Source of the DNA: Candidatus Thorarchaeota archaeon
GTDB lineage: Archaea > Asgardarchaeota > Thorarchaeia > Thorarchaeales > Thorarchaeaceae
Assembly (NCBI GenBank): GCA_011365025.1
Contig: RDOF01000009.1
Location: forward strand, 25,386 to 89,385
Direction: 5' to 3'
DNA length: 64,000 nucleotides
How positions within the stretch are numbered: position 1 is the first letter of the stretch; each line of letters opens with the position of its first letter. Position numbers and translations under genes: made by a program. The notes below the pieces were generated by a model that was not told where the DNA came from, ran no database searches, and saw only the letters and a list, made by a program, of their open reading frames with translations. Below are positions 1 through 7,167 of this stretch, in pieces.

Positions 1-171
1 TATTGCCTTCAGCTTTCCAGTTTCCAGCTTCTCTAGGAGCGTATAGAACATTCGTTCAACTACCTTTGATTGCCCCTTGACTTCAAACTCCAGCTCGCCA
101 AGCTCGAATTCTAGCTCGGTGTAGTCATCTTTCTTTTTCTTATTCTTGCTCTTTCCTTCCTCTTCACCCAT
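1..171 (-). CDS. Partial hypothetical protein (N-terminus only)
   Basis: The first 57 codons of a gene that runs off the left edge of the window. It starts with an ATG at 171 and opens with a very charged stretch (Glu-rich, then a Lys run), followed by an alternating acidic/hydrophobic segment (ELEFELGELEFEV, about residues 20-32) and a predicted helix. I do not recognise the family. The charged N-terminus looks disordered and the rest could be a strand followed by a helix. It is divergent from the aminotransferase gene at 290, so the roughly 118 bp between them should hold both promoters. Confidence 0.6.
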   Translation of the reverse strand, partial: MGEEEGKSKNKKKKDDYTELEFELGELEFEVKGQSKVVERMFYTLLEKLETGKLKAI

Positions 172-289
172 AAGGGACGCACCTAATGAGCAGTCCCTGA
201 TTACACTAATAAACTATTCACAAAACCCGCGAACCCTAAATGCCTACAAACCTATCATCTTAAAGGGAAGGACTCCCGTGCAATTTCAT

Positions 290-1366
290 ATGAGCAAGCT
301 AAAGATACAGATTGACCTTGTACCTGAGGCGAATCGGAAATCGAAACCTACCGATATTCTCGAGCTCCCTTTTGGCACAGTATTTACTGATCATATGCTT
401 ACTCAGGAGTTTGCCAATGGTAGCTGGCTCAACCCGAAGATTGTGCCCTTTCAAATGCTTTCACTGAGCCCAGCCGCATTGGTCCTGCATTATGGTCAAG
501 GCATCTTTGAAGGTCTGAAGGCATACCGCAGAGGAAGTCGAGTTTTTCTCTTTCGCCCTCTTGACAACTTCAGGCGTCTTAATCAGTCTGCCCTGAGGAT
601 GGTGATGCCTGAGATCGACTCTGGCCTGGCTCTTGAGTCGCTCAAGGAATTACTTCGAATTGAACGAGATTGGATTCCGGATGTGCCCGGGAGCTCTCTC
701 TATATACGACCGACCATGATTGGAACGCAAGCGAAGCTTGGGGTCAAGCCTTCAGACACCTACCTCTACTTTGTCATACTCTCACCCGTCGGTCCCTATT
801 TCAAGGAAGGATTCAATCCTGTGAAAATCATGATTGCAGATAGACACGTGCGCGCAGCTGAGGGGGGAGTTGGCGAAGCCAAAACCATGGGCAACTATGC
901 AGCTGGTCTCAAAGCTGGTAGTGAAGCCAGTTCAATCGGGTATTCTCAAGTCCTTTGGCTGGATGCAAAGGAACGAAAATATCTGGAGGAGGTTGGCACC
1001 ATGAACATCTTCGTGAAGTTTGATGATGAATTGGCAACGCCTCCAATGGGTGGTACCATCCTTTCTGGCATCACAAGAGATTCAGTTCTTAGAATCGCAA
1101 AGGACTGGGGTGAAAACGTTGTTGAGCGTAGAATATCCCTCAATGAGGTCCTGGATGGCCTGAGAACAGGAAAGACCGAGGAAGTCTTTGGATGTGGCAC
1201 AGCGGCTGTCATTGCACCAGTAGGTACACTCCACTATCAGGGCAACGCCTACTCAATCGGTGGGGGTGGCATTGGTGCCCTTACTCAGGAGTTATACGAC
1301 GAACTGATGGGAATTCAATGCGGAGAGAAGGAAGACAAATACAATTGGGTCGTCGAGATAGTTTAG
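290..1366 (+). CDS. ilvE: Branched-chain amino acid aminotransferase
   Basis: Class IV PLP-dependent transaminase that interconverts Val, Leu and Ile with their 2-oxo acids, using 2-oxoglutarate/glutamate. The sequence has the family's N-terminal block (FGTVFTDHML, later LHYGQGIFEGLKAYR), the expected catalytic lysine in GEAKTMGNYAAG, and the cofactor/substrate block EVGTMNIFVKFD followed by GGTILSGITRDSVL. At 358 aa it has the normal length of the ilvE type II group. The frame is open upstream to 146, but homology begins near the ATG at 290. A GTG at 278 is an alternative, better spaced from the purine-rich AAGGGAAGGA at about 263-272. No other branched-chain pathway gene lies nearby. Identification is firm; the exact start is not. 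Confidence 0.93.
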   Translation: MSKLKIQIDLVPEANRKSKPTDILELPFGTVFTDHMLTQEFANGSWLNPKIVPFQMLSLSPAALVLHYGQGIFEGLKAYRRGSRVFLFRPLDNFRRLNQSALRMVMPEIDSGLALESLKELLRIERDWIPDVPGSSLYIRPTMIGTQAKLGVKPSDTYLYFVILSPVGPYFKEGFNPVKIMIADRHVRAAEGGVGEAKTMGNYAAGLKAGSEASSIGYSQVLWLDAKERKYLEEVGTMNIFVKFDDELATPPMGGTILSGITRDSVLRIAKDWGENVVERRISLNEVLDGLRTGKTEEVFGCGTAAVIAPVGTLHYQGNAYSIGGGGIGALTQELYDELMGIQCGEKEDKYNWVVEIV

Positions 1367-1404
1367 CCTTCGCTTAAGTCAATCAGGAAGCTTTTTCCGA
1401 TATA

Positions 1405-1941
1405 GTGTCCGTCACAGTGTCTGCTGAGGTGGCTCGACTGACGAATCAATTATTCGTTGACTATACCAAATGTACTGGATGTAGATTATGCGAACTCGCT
1501 TGCACTGCAAAGAAAGAGGGGGTCTTCCAGCCGAGTTTGGCAAGGCTGAAAATAGTCAAGTATGACGACATTGGAGTAGATGTCCCCAATGTATGTGGTC
1601 CCTGCGAAACCGCTCCTTGCGTAGATGTCTGCCCAGTATATGCAATTCGGCGAGACCCGATAAGTAAAATGACCTATCTTGATGAAGCCAAATGCATCCT
1701 CTGCAAATCCTGTGTTGGCGCATGCGTTAATGGCGTTATTTTACTGGATACTGAAAGAATGCGGATAATTAAGTGCGATCACTGCGGGGGCGACCCCGAA
1801 TGTGCCAAAATCTGCCCAACAGAAGCAATCTCTTATGGGCCAATTCCTGACACGACCACTGTTGATAGGCATGAAAAGGCCGTGAGCTACCTTAGAGAGA
1901 TCAAACGAACCGCCAAGGCAAACAGCAGCGGAGAGAGCTAA
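1405..1941 (+). CDS. Polyferredoxin-type 4Fe-4S protein, partner of AOR
   Basis: A 178-aa iron-sulfur electron carrier with four cysteine clusters that can hold four [4Fe-4S] centres: CTGCRLCELAC near residue 23, CGPC...CVDVCP near 65, CILCKSCVGAC near 97, and CDHCGGDPECAKICP near 125. This resembles the HycB/CooF-like ferredoxin subunits found with tungsten oxidoreductases. The GTG at 1405 is the likely start. The stop is one base before the start of the aldehyde ferredoxin oxidoreductase gene, so the two are surely co-transcribed and probably translationally coupled. Inferred role: accepts electrons from the AOR and passes them to soluble ferredoxin or another acceptor. It lacks any membrane segment, so it should act in the cytoplasm. 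Confidence 0.9.
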   Translation: MSVTVSAEVARLTNQLFVDYTKCTGCRLCELACTAKKEGVFQPSLARLKIVKYDDIGVDVPNVCGPCETAPCVDVCPVYAIRRDPISKMTYLDEAKCILCKSCVGACVNGVILLDTERMRIIKCDHCGGDPECAKICPTEAISYGPIPDTTTVDRHEKAVSYLREIKRTAKANSSGES

Positions 1942-1942
1942 C

Positions 1943-3835
1943 TTGAAGTATGGCGGCTACACAGGACGCATGCTTCGCGTCAGATTGGATGATGGTTCCT
2001 TTAAGACTGACAGAATCCCAGAAGATTGGATCAGAGACTACATCGGTGGTGATGGCTTTGCAGCAAGACTCCTCTATGAGGAAGTGCCCGGCCGTACAAA
2101 TCCCCTATCTCCAGAAAACAAACTAATGATATCTACCGGTCCGATTACCGGCACGTTGTGGCCGATGAGCGGAAGGACGGTTTTTGTATCAAAGGCTGCA
2201 CAAACCGGCATATGGGGCGAAAGCCATGTTGGTGGCTTCCTTGGACCAGAGCTAAAATACGCGGGATATGATATGCTGGTTGTTGAGGGGAGGGCAGAGA
2301 GTCCTATCTATATAATGATCCACAACTCTGACCTACAGATTATTGATGCCACCGATTTGTGGGGGACCTATACTAACACTGTTACCGCCAAAATCAAAAC
2401 CCGACACAATAACCCGGATATTCAGGTTGCGGCGATAGGCCCCGCGGGAGAAAGGGGAATTCGATTTTCCTCCATAATAGTCAACAATGCTAGGGCTGCT
2501 GGGAGGACCGGAATGGGTGCAGTTCTTGGGTCAAAGAATGTAAAAGCCATAGCAATCCGCGGAACAAATCCTATCAAAGTTCATGATCACGATGCATTCA
2601 CAGAACTGGCGAAGAATGCTCATAAACGGGTGAGAGCAAATCCACAGGCGAAAGAGATGGGGAAATGGGGGACTTGGATACTCACTGCAGTGAAGCAGGA
2701 GATTGGCGAACTGCCTACCTATAATCATCGAACCGGCGTATTTCCTGGATGGGAGAAACTTGCCGCAGACTATATTCGCCCCCGGTATACTATTTCAGAC
2801 AGAGCATGCTTTGGTTGCAGTCTAGGGTGCAAGAAAGTGAATTATGTGAAGGAGGGTCTTTTCGAAGGCACTCTTGAGGAAGGCCCCGAGTATGAGGGTC
2901 TCATGGCATTTGGGAGCGCTCTCGGGATTGCAGATTATCCGACAACCCTCAAGGCAAACCAGGTATGCAACCGGCTTGGGATGGACATAATCTCTGCGGG
3001 GGGAACCATTGGATTTGCAATCGAAGCCTTTGAGAATGGACTTCTTACAGAGAAAGATACAGGTGGCCTGAAGCTTGAATGGAACAATCCCGAGCTTGTT
3101 ATCGAGCTTCTTGAGATGATTGGCCGGAGAGAGGGATTTGGTGATCTGCTCGCGGAAGGAAGTAAGGTAGCTGCCGAGAGGATAGGCAGGGGATCAGAGA
3201 AGTATGCCCTCCACGTCAAGGGTTTGGAGGTTTCCGGTCAGGATGGTCGCACTCACAGAAGCATTGGTCTTGGTCACGCAACTGCTGCCCGCGGAGCTGA
3301 CCACCTGCGAAGCTTAGTTGTTGTGGACCAACTTGGCTATGAGGATGTTGCGGCAGAGCGATGGGGCAAGGACAAATTGCCAGAAATCATCGATCCGTAT
3401 ACTGAGAAGTACAAAGCTGCTGCTGTTTTCGAAACAGAAAATTCCTACGCAATTCGTGACACGTTGATTGTTTGCTGGTATTCAGTATCTTGGCCCCCCA
3501 TCTTCTGGATGCAGGACTTCGCAGAGATGCTTCCTCTTGCCACAGGCATCAAGGAATTTGGTGATGTGAAGAATCTCACTGAAATAGCTGAACGGCAGGT
3601 TAACCTCAAACGGCTATTCAATGTGCGTGAGGGTATCTCTCGCAAGGACGACACATTACCCTCAAGATTCACAGAGGAGCCAATGCCTGAAGGTCCTGGA
3701 AAGGGACAGACCGTCAATCTTGAGCCCATGCTAGACGACTACTATCGACTCCGCGGCTGGGACTTGGAATCTGGTCTTCCAACTGAAGCAACCATTAGGC
3801 GTCTCTCACTGGATTGGGCTCGAAAGTTTGCTTAG
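1943..3835 (+). CDS. Tungsten-dependent aldehyde ferredoxin oxidoreductase
   Basis: AOR-family enzyme (630 aa, family-typical length) that oxidises an aldehyde to the carboxylic acid with ferredoxin as acceptor, using a tungsten bis-pyranopterin cofactor and one [4Fe-4S] cluster. The N-terminal cofactor-binding domain is recognisable (IGGDGFAARLLYEE, STGPITGT, GRTVFVSKA, GGFLGPELKYAGYD). The cluster ligands are CFGCSLGC near residue 290 plus a distal Cys in LIVCWY near 514. Translation starts at a TTG one base after the ferredoxin stop codon. The substrate (acetaldehyde, glyceraldehyde-3-P, formaldehyde or amino-acid-derived aldehydes) cannot be told from sequence. The adjacent branched-chain aminotransferase would be compatible with amino acid fermentation, but that link is only inferred. 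Confidence 0.93.
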   Translation: MKYGGYTGRMLRVRLDDGSFKTDRIPEDWIRDYIGGDGFAARLLYEEVPGRTNPLSPENKLMISTGPITGTLWPMSGRTVFVSKAAQTGIWGESHVGGFLGPELKYAGYDMLVVEGRAESPIYIMIHNSDLQIIDATDLWGTYTNTVTAKIKTRHNNPDIQVAAIGPAGERGIRFSSIIVNNARAAGRTGMGAVLGSKNVKAIAIRGTNPIKVHDHDAFTELAKNAHKRVRANPQAKEMGKWGTWILTAVKQEIGELPTYNHRTGVFPGWEKLAADYIRPRYTISDRACFGCSLGCKKVNYVKEGLFEGTLEEGPEYEGLMAFGSALGIADYPTTLKANQVCNRLGMDIISAGGTIGFAIEAFENGLLTEKDTGGLKLEWNNPELVIELLEMIGRREGFGDLLAEGSKVAAERIGRGSEKYALHVKGLEVSGQDGRTHRSIGLGHATAARGADHLRSLVVVDQLGYEDVAAERWGKDKLPEIIDPYTEKYKAAAVFETENSYAIRDTLIVCWYSVSWPPIFWMQDFAEMLPLATGIKEFGDVKNLTEIAERQVNLKRLFNVREGISRKDDTLPSRFTEEPMPEGPGKGQTVNLEPMLDDYYRLRGWDLESGLPTEATIRRLSLDWARKFA

Positions 3836-3842
3836 CTCGGTT

Positions 3843-4799
3843 CTACATACGCACATAGTCTACTCGATGAGGATTACCGCAGCTAGGACAAACATACTGA
3901 TCAGGTCCAGTCCAGTCAATTGTTTCCCAACTCATCGGGGCATTGCAATGAACGCATCTGTTCTTAATAACTGGCTTGACAAAGACCTGGCCTGCAGGTG
4001 TAGTGTCAGACATGGCTTCCATCTCATGGGTGGTTTCCTTCGCAACTGGTCCAGCGAACATGGCTGTGTCCTTATAGCTGTACTGAGAGAGTGGATGTCT
4101 TGGATTAATGTAGCTATATGTTCTCACAAGCCAATCAAGGTAATCCGTCGCAAGAACATCCCATGCTCGTGCCTGCCACATCGTAAGAAGATGGTCCTGT
4201 CGTGGCGCTTTGCCGCTAATCTCGAAATTCCCTGTCGTGGCTTTAATTTTAAGCTTGTTTTTCCTTGCTTCGAATGTGTGTACCAAATGTAGTGGAAAGA
4301 TGAAGAGCTTGTTCTTCTTGGCATCTCTGATGTAAATTCTATAATTCGTTAGAATGAACGAGTCCGGCCAATAAGTAAAGACGTCTTCTCCCTTTATCCA
4401 AGCATAGTTCTGGTAAAAATGACGGGAAAATGGCCTATGAAATCCAATTGTTGCCCAACGGCTATACGGATAGTCTGGATGGATGAATGGAACGCCGCAC
4501 ATCTCACATAGTTGGCGCTTCTGGCCTGCCTGCAGATTATCAAATTCCCTCAGTCCTATCGCGCCGCGCATCTCTTCTCTTCGTGGCATGTTTCCTAGGA
4601 CATTAACGATACCATTGACGACCTTGAACATGGCTGACCTAGCGGAAAGCTTGTACTCTCGGATAAGATGGAGGGGAATACTGGTACATGTTCTGGAGCC
4701 TCTATCCCATTGAACATATCGATAATTGCTCAGAATGAATTCGCCACCTTGTACGACGACTCGTTCCCCTTCTATTGGGATATAGACTAAGCTGGACAT
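3843..4799 (-). CDS. Duplicated PH/GRAM-like domain protein with zinc ribbon
   Basis: A protein of about 318 aa, not assigned to a named family. It carries two similar beta-rich units. The first has EFILSNYRYVQWDR followed by IPLHLI (residues about 20-50). The second has DSFILTNYRIYIRD followed by FPLHLVHTFEARK (about 147-180). Both resemble the strand pattern of PH/GRAM-type domains, which bind membranes or proteins. Between them is a lone CEMC pair, and the C-terminus holds a CVHC...CPSC zinc ribbon (about 285-312). The ATG at 4799 is used here; a TTG at 4805 has a better-spaced GTGAGGA. The gene is convergent with the AOR gene, 7 bp away. A lipid- or ubiquitin-related adaptor role is speculation. 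Confidence 0.75.
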   Translation of the reverse strand: MSSLVYIPIEGERVVVQGGEFILSNYRYVQWDRGSRTCTSIPLHLIREYKLSARSAMFKVVNGIVNVLGNMPRREEMRGAIGLREFDNLQAGQKRQLCEMCGVPFIHPDYPYSRWATIGFHRPFSRHFYQNYAWIKGEDVFTYWPDSFILTNYRIYIRDAKKNKLFIFPLHLVHTFEARKNKLKIKATTGNFEISGKAPRQDHLLTMWQARAWDVLATDYLDWLVRTYSYINPRHPLSQYSYKDTAMFAGPVAKETTHEMEAMSDTTPAGQVFVKPVIKNRCVHCNAPMSWETIDWTGPDQYVCPSCGNPHRVDYVRM

Positions 4800-4897
4800 T
4801 TGCAAACATTCCTCACAAATCTAATCTTAACCACTTACATTCCTTGATTGAGCTGTTAATAAGTTGAATGCAGAGGAATTCCTTCCGTTGGTTCCTG

Positions 4898-5128
4898 CTA
4901 AACTCCTTGACCTACTCCTCGTCTTGGAATCGAAATATACAGGATGTCAGCGAAATCCAGAATCCCAAAGCCTGATTGGTTCTCCAATTTCACATGGTTC
5001 TCATATATCTGGGCAACTTTGACATTTGGTATCTTTGCCAATGTGTCCTTCTGCATGTACCGAAGGTATACTGTGAAGACCTTGTCTTCGGTCATTAATT
5101 CCTGAAAAACATCTTTCCATTGTGACAT
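4898..5128 (-). CDS. Small hypothetical protein, possible Sm/SH3-like barrel
   Basis: A 76-aa protein. Its start is set by a GGAGG about 8 bases upstream of the ATG at 5128; the longer reading from GTG at 5170 is less likely because it would place that motif inside the gene. After an N-terminal helix (WKDVFQELMTEDK), the chain is beta-rich: FTVYLRYM, VKVAQIYENHVKLEN, then FADILYISIP. That pattern is compatible with an Sm-like or other small SH3-like barrel, but no diagnostic motif was seen. It sits 44 bp downstream of the GIY-YIG gene on the same strand and is probably in the same transcript. Function unknown. Confidence 0.65.
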   Translation of the reverse strand: MSQWKDVFQELMTEDKVFTVYLRYMQKDTLAKIPNVKVAQIYENHVKLENQSGFGILDFADILYISIPRRGVGQGV

Positions 5129-5172
5129 AGGGTGTTCCTCCAATTCCCAAAAACCCCTGTGCCATATCACAT

Positions 5173-5670
5173 TTAATCCTTGTTTATTGGGCTAGAGCCC
5201 TCCCCCTGCAGAAGCGATTCCGGATTCCTAGATATGACAGGGTTCAAACCAAGATTCTCCATTGTTGCAGTAAGCAATTCTTCAACGTTTTCGCTTCCTC
5301 CATAGAAATACAGGTGCGTTCCACAATTCTCATGGCAATCTGTGGCACCAAACCCTTTTGGCCCTGAAGCAAACGAAGTTCTCTTCTTCAGACCCTGAAC
5401 GACTTTGCACTCCATTGATGTTTCACTTTGCGCCCAGACTGCGGAAATCAGGCTGGCACTTGTGTCAAGAAGGTGGTCAATATGCCAATGATTCTTCTTC
5501 CTATTATTGAAGTGGCGGCTTATGCGATTTTCTAGGCTTGTTGAACCCCGTCCCATTGCTGAACCAATATAGATCCAAGCTCCATCACTAAACTCCACAT
5601 CTCCCAGCCCTCCCACTTTCCTAGTAGATGGGGTTTCAAGCTCAATGACTAAGGCATATACTCCCCTCAA
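5173..5670 (-). CDS. GIY-YIG nuclease-like protein (DUF123 type)
   Basis: A 165-aa protein of the DUF123/GIY-YIG group, found alone or fused to endonuclease III in archaea. Recognisable are the N-terminal GVYALVIEL (the GIY-like strand), AWIYIGSAMGRG (the YIG-like strand with its Gly/Arg turn), the basic helix SLENRISRHF, and the HWHIDHLL block; a Cys/His segment (CHENCGTHLYFYGG) follows. A DNA-processing role is family inference. Translation starts at a TTG preceded by GAGGAGAGG, and that TTG overlaps the TGA of the upstream reading frame in TTGA, a typical translational-coupling arrangement. This overlap is the main evidence that the upstream broken frame was a real gene. Confidence 0.85.
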   Translation of the reverse strand: MRGVYALVIELETPSTRKVGGLGDVEFSDGAWIYIGSAMGRGSTSLENRISRHFNNRKKNHWHIDHLLDTSASLISAVWAQSETSMECKVVQGLKKRTSFASGPKGFGATDCHENCGTHLYFYGGSENVEELLTATMENLGLNPVISRNPESLLQGEGSSPINKD

Positions 5671-6070
5671 TCAATCCTCTCCTCACCCTGATGAATTTTT
5701 CCTGGCTTTATTGCCGGGTTCACGATATTCTTCGCCATGTTTAGAGCTTGGCCGTCTGGCAGTCTCTGTTCTCGCAAAGCTAATTCATCCCTGACATAAT
5801 ATGTTATGAATCGCCCGGTTCTCTTTGCGACTTCGCAGGTGTTCTACCTCTTAGGCAAAGGCATAGGCTGTTCTCAGCTCCATCGGAGACAACTGTTTCA
5901 ATGTGACCATTTGGTAGCCCGTAGGTTTCTTCAATAACCGGAAACACGCCTTTCTTGTAGCCAAGGTTCTCGTGTGTCGACGGAATCGTTGTCATGTGCT
6001 CATTGGATTTCATGGCATTATTCCACAGACTGATTTTGTTGATAAGAGTCCCGCTATTCGATATGGTCAT
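5667..6070 (-). pseudogene. Frameshifted hypothetical gene upstream of the GIY-YIG gene
   Basis: Two overlapping minus-strand frames look like one gene of about 134 codons with one base missing. The 5' part runs from ATG 6070 (alternatives at 6013 and 5995) to a stop at 5804 and ends ...CLRGRTPAK. The 3' part lies in another frame, with no good start of its own: it is open from about 5845 to the TGA at 5667-5669 and reads RTGRFITYYVRDELALRE, then LPDGQALNMAKNIV, which looks like genuine protein. The 3' stop overlaps the next gene's TTG start. The frame must change by -1 between 5845 and 5807. No family was recognised. It may be a sequencing or assembly error, a decaying gene, or programmed frameshifting; no slippery heptamer was obvious. 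Confidence 0.5.
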
Positions 6071-6101
6071 AAGGAGTGCTTATGATGTCCTTAGAAGGGC
6101 A

Positions 6102-7049
6102 ATGTCAGCTTCAGAAATCATACCAGGTGTTTTTGCAGTCAAGGGCAAATTTGCTGGGGAGTTCGGATACATCTCCAGCTACATTGTAGTTGATGGGGAC
6201 GAAGCCCTTGTTATAGACCCAGGGACTGCAGGAGACCCCGGCGATCGAATTTCAAAGGCTATCAAGTCAATAGGCCTGAATCCAAATAGCGACATCTCAG
6301 GTATAGTTTGCACCCATTCTCATCCCGATCATGTGGGCGGAGCTGCAATCCTAAAGAAATCAACAGGAGCTCCAGTCCTTATTCATTCTGAGGATGCTGA
6401 GATTCTCTCCCATCCTGACCACTTTCTCCAGAATAGACTTGTGCTTGATTTTGCCGAGAGAATGTCAATGAAGGTCGACAAGGGGCCTCTAAGGGTCAAC
6501 TACAAAGGAGTAGATGCCGACCAGATCTTGCAGGACGGAGAATCGATTGGAGTGGGTGACGAATCATTGAAGGTAGTTCATACCGGTGGACATTCCGCTG
6601 GCCACTGTGCCTTTCTTGATGAAACGCGAAAACTACTCTTCTGCGGCGACGAAGCCAACAATTTCCCAAATGACCCCAGAAAGTTCTATGTTGACCTAAG
6701 TGGTAGCATGGCACGAAAGAGCGCCTTTTTGGATAGAATGGCGAAACTCAGCATTGACTATCTATTGCCATCTCATGATGTTCCCCATATGTTTGGCAAT
6801 GTGAAGCTTGAGCTGGAACAGGTCAAGGATGGTATTCTCCACTTTCAGGATACGCTCCTGCATCATCTTAGAGCACGCGAGGAAGCTGATATTGAACAGC
6901 TTGTATTCGACATGAAGCAGGCCCGAAGCGTTCCAATCCCAACAAGTTACGACTTTCTAGTCACCACCACAATACAGGTGATTCTTGATGGGTTTAGGCA
7001 GGCCGGACTAGTCCGCGTGAATGATAAGGGCGTATGGCGAACAGGATAA
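6102..7049 (+). CDS. Metallo-beta-lactamase-fold hydrolase
   Basis: A binuclear-metal hydrolase of the MBL/glyoxalase II superfamily, about 315 aa. The metal site is complete: THSHPDHVGG (HxHxDH motif), HTGGHSAGH (third His), the bridging Asp in FCGDEA, and LPSHD with the last His. The C-terminal helical part (residues about 235-315) resembles that of LACTB2/glyoxalase-like enzymes. The substrate is unknown; thioester or nucleic-acid hydrolysis are both possible for the fold. The ATG at 6102 is preferred because similarity starts with SEIIPGVFAVKG; an upstream in-frame ATG at 6063 adds a short non-conserved stretch. The gene is divergent from the broken minus-strand gene. Confidence 0.88.
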   Translation: MSASEIIPGVFAVKGKFAGEFGYISSYIVVDGDEALVIDPGTAGDPGDRISKAIKSIGLNPNSDISGIVCTHSHPDHVGGAAILKKSTGAPVLIHSEDAEILSHPDHFLQNRLVLDFAERMSMKVDKGPLRVNYKGVDADQILQDGESIGVGDESLKVVHTGGHSAGHCAFLDETRKLLFCGDEANNFPNDPRKFYVDLSGSMARKSAFLDRMAKLSIDYLLPSHDVPHMFGNVKLELEQVKDGILHFQDTLLHHLRAREEADIEQLVFDMKQARSVPIPTSYDFLVTTTIQVILDGFRQAGLVRVNDKGVWRTG

Positions 7050-7167
7050 GAAGGCATTCGAGCTACATTCAATAACGTGAGCGTCTTTTTTCCGATTGCT
7101 TGAAATGATTACTTTGTAACACAAGTTCTACACCCAACATGAAGGGACCATGCTAGGAGATGCCGCA

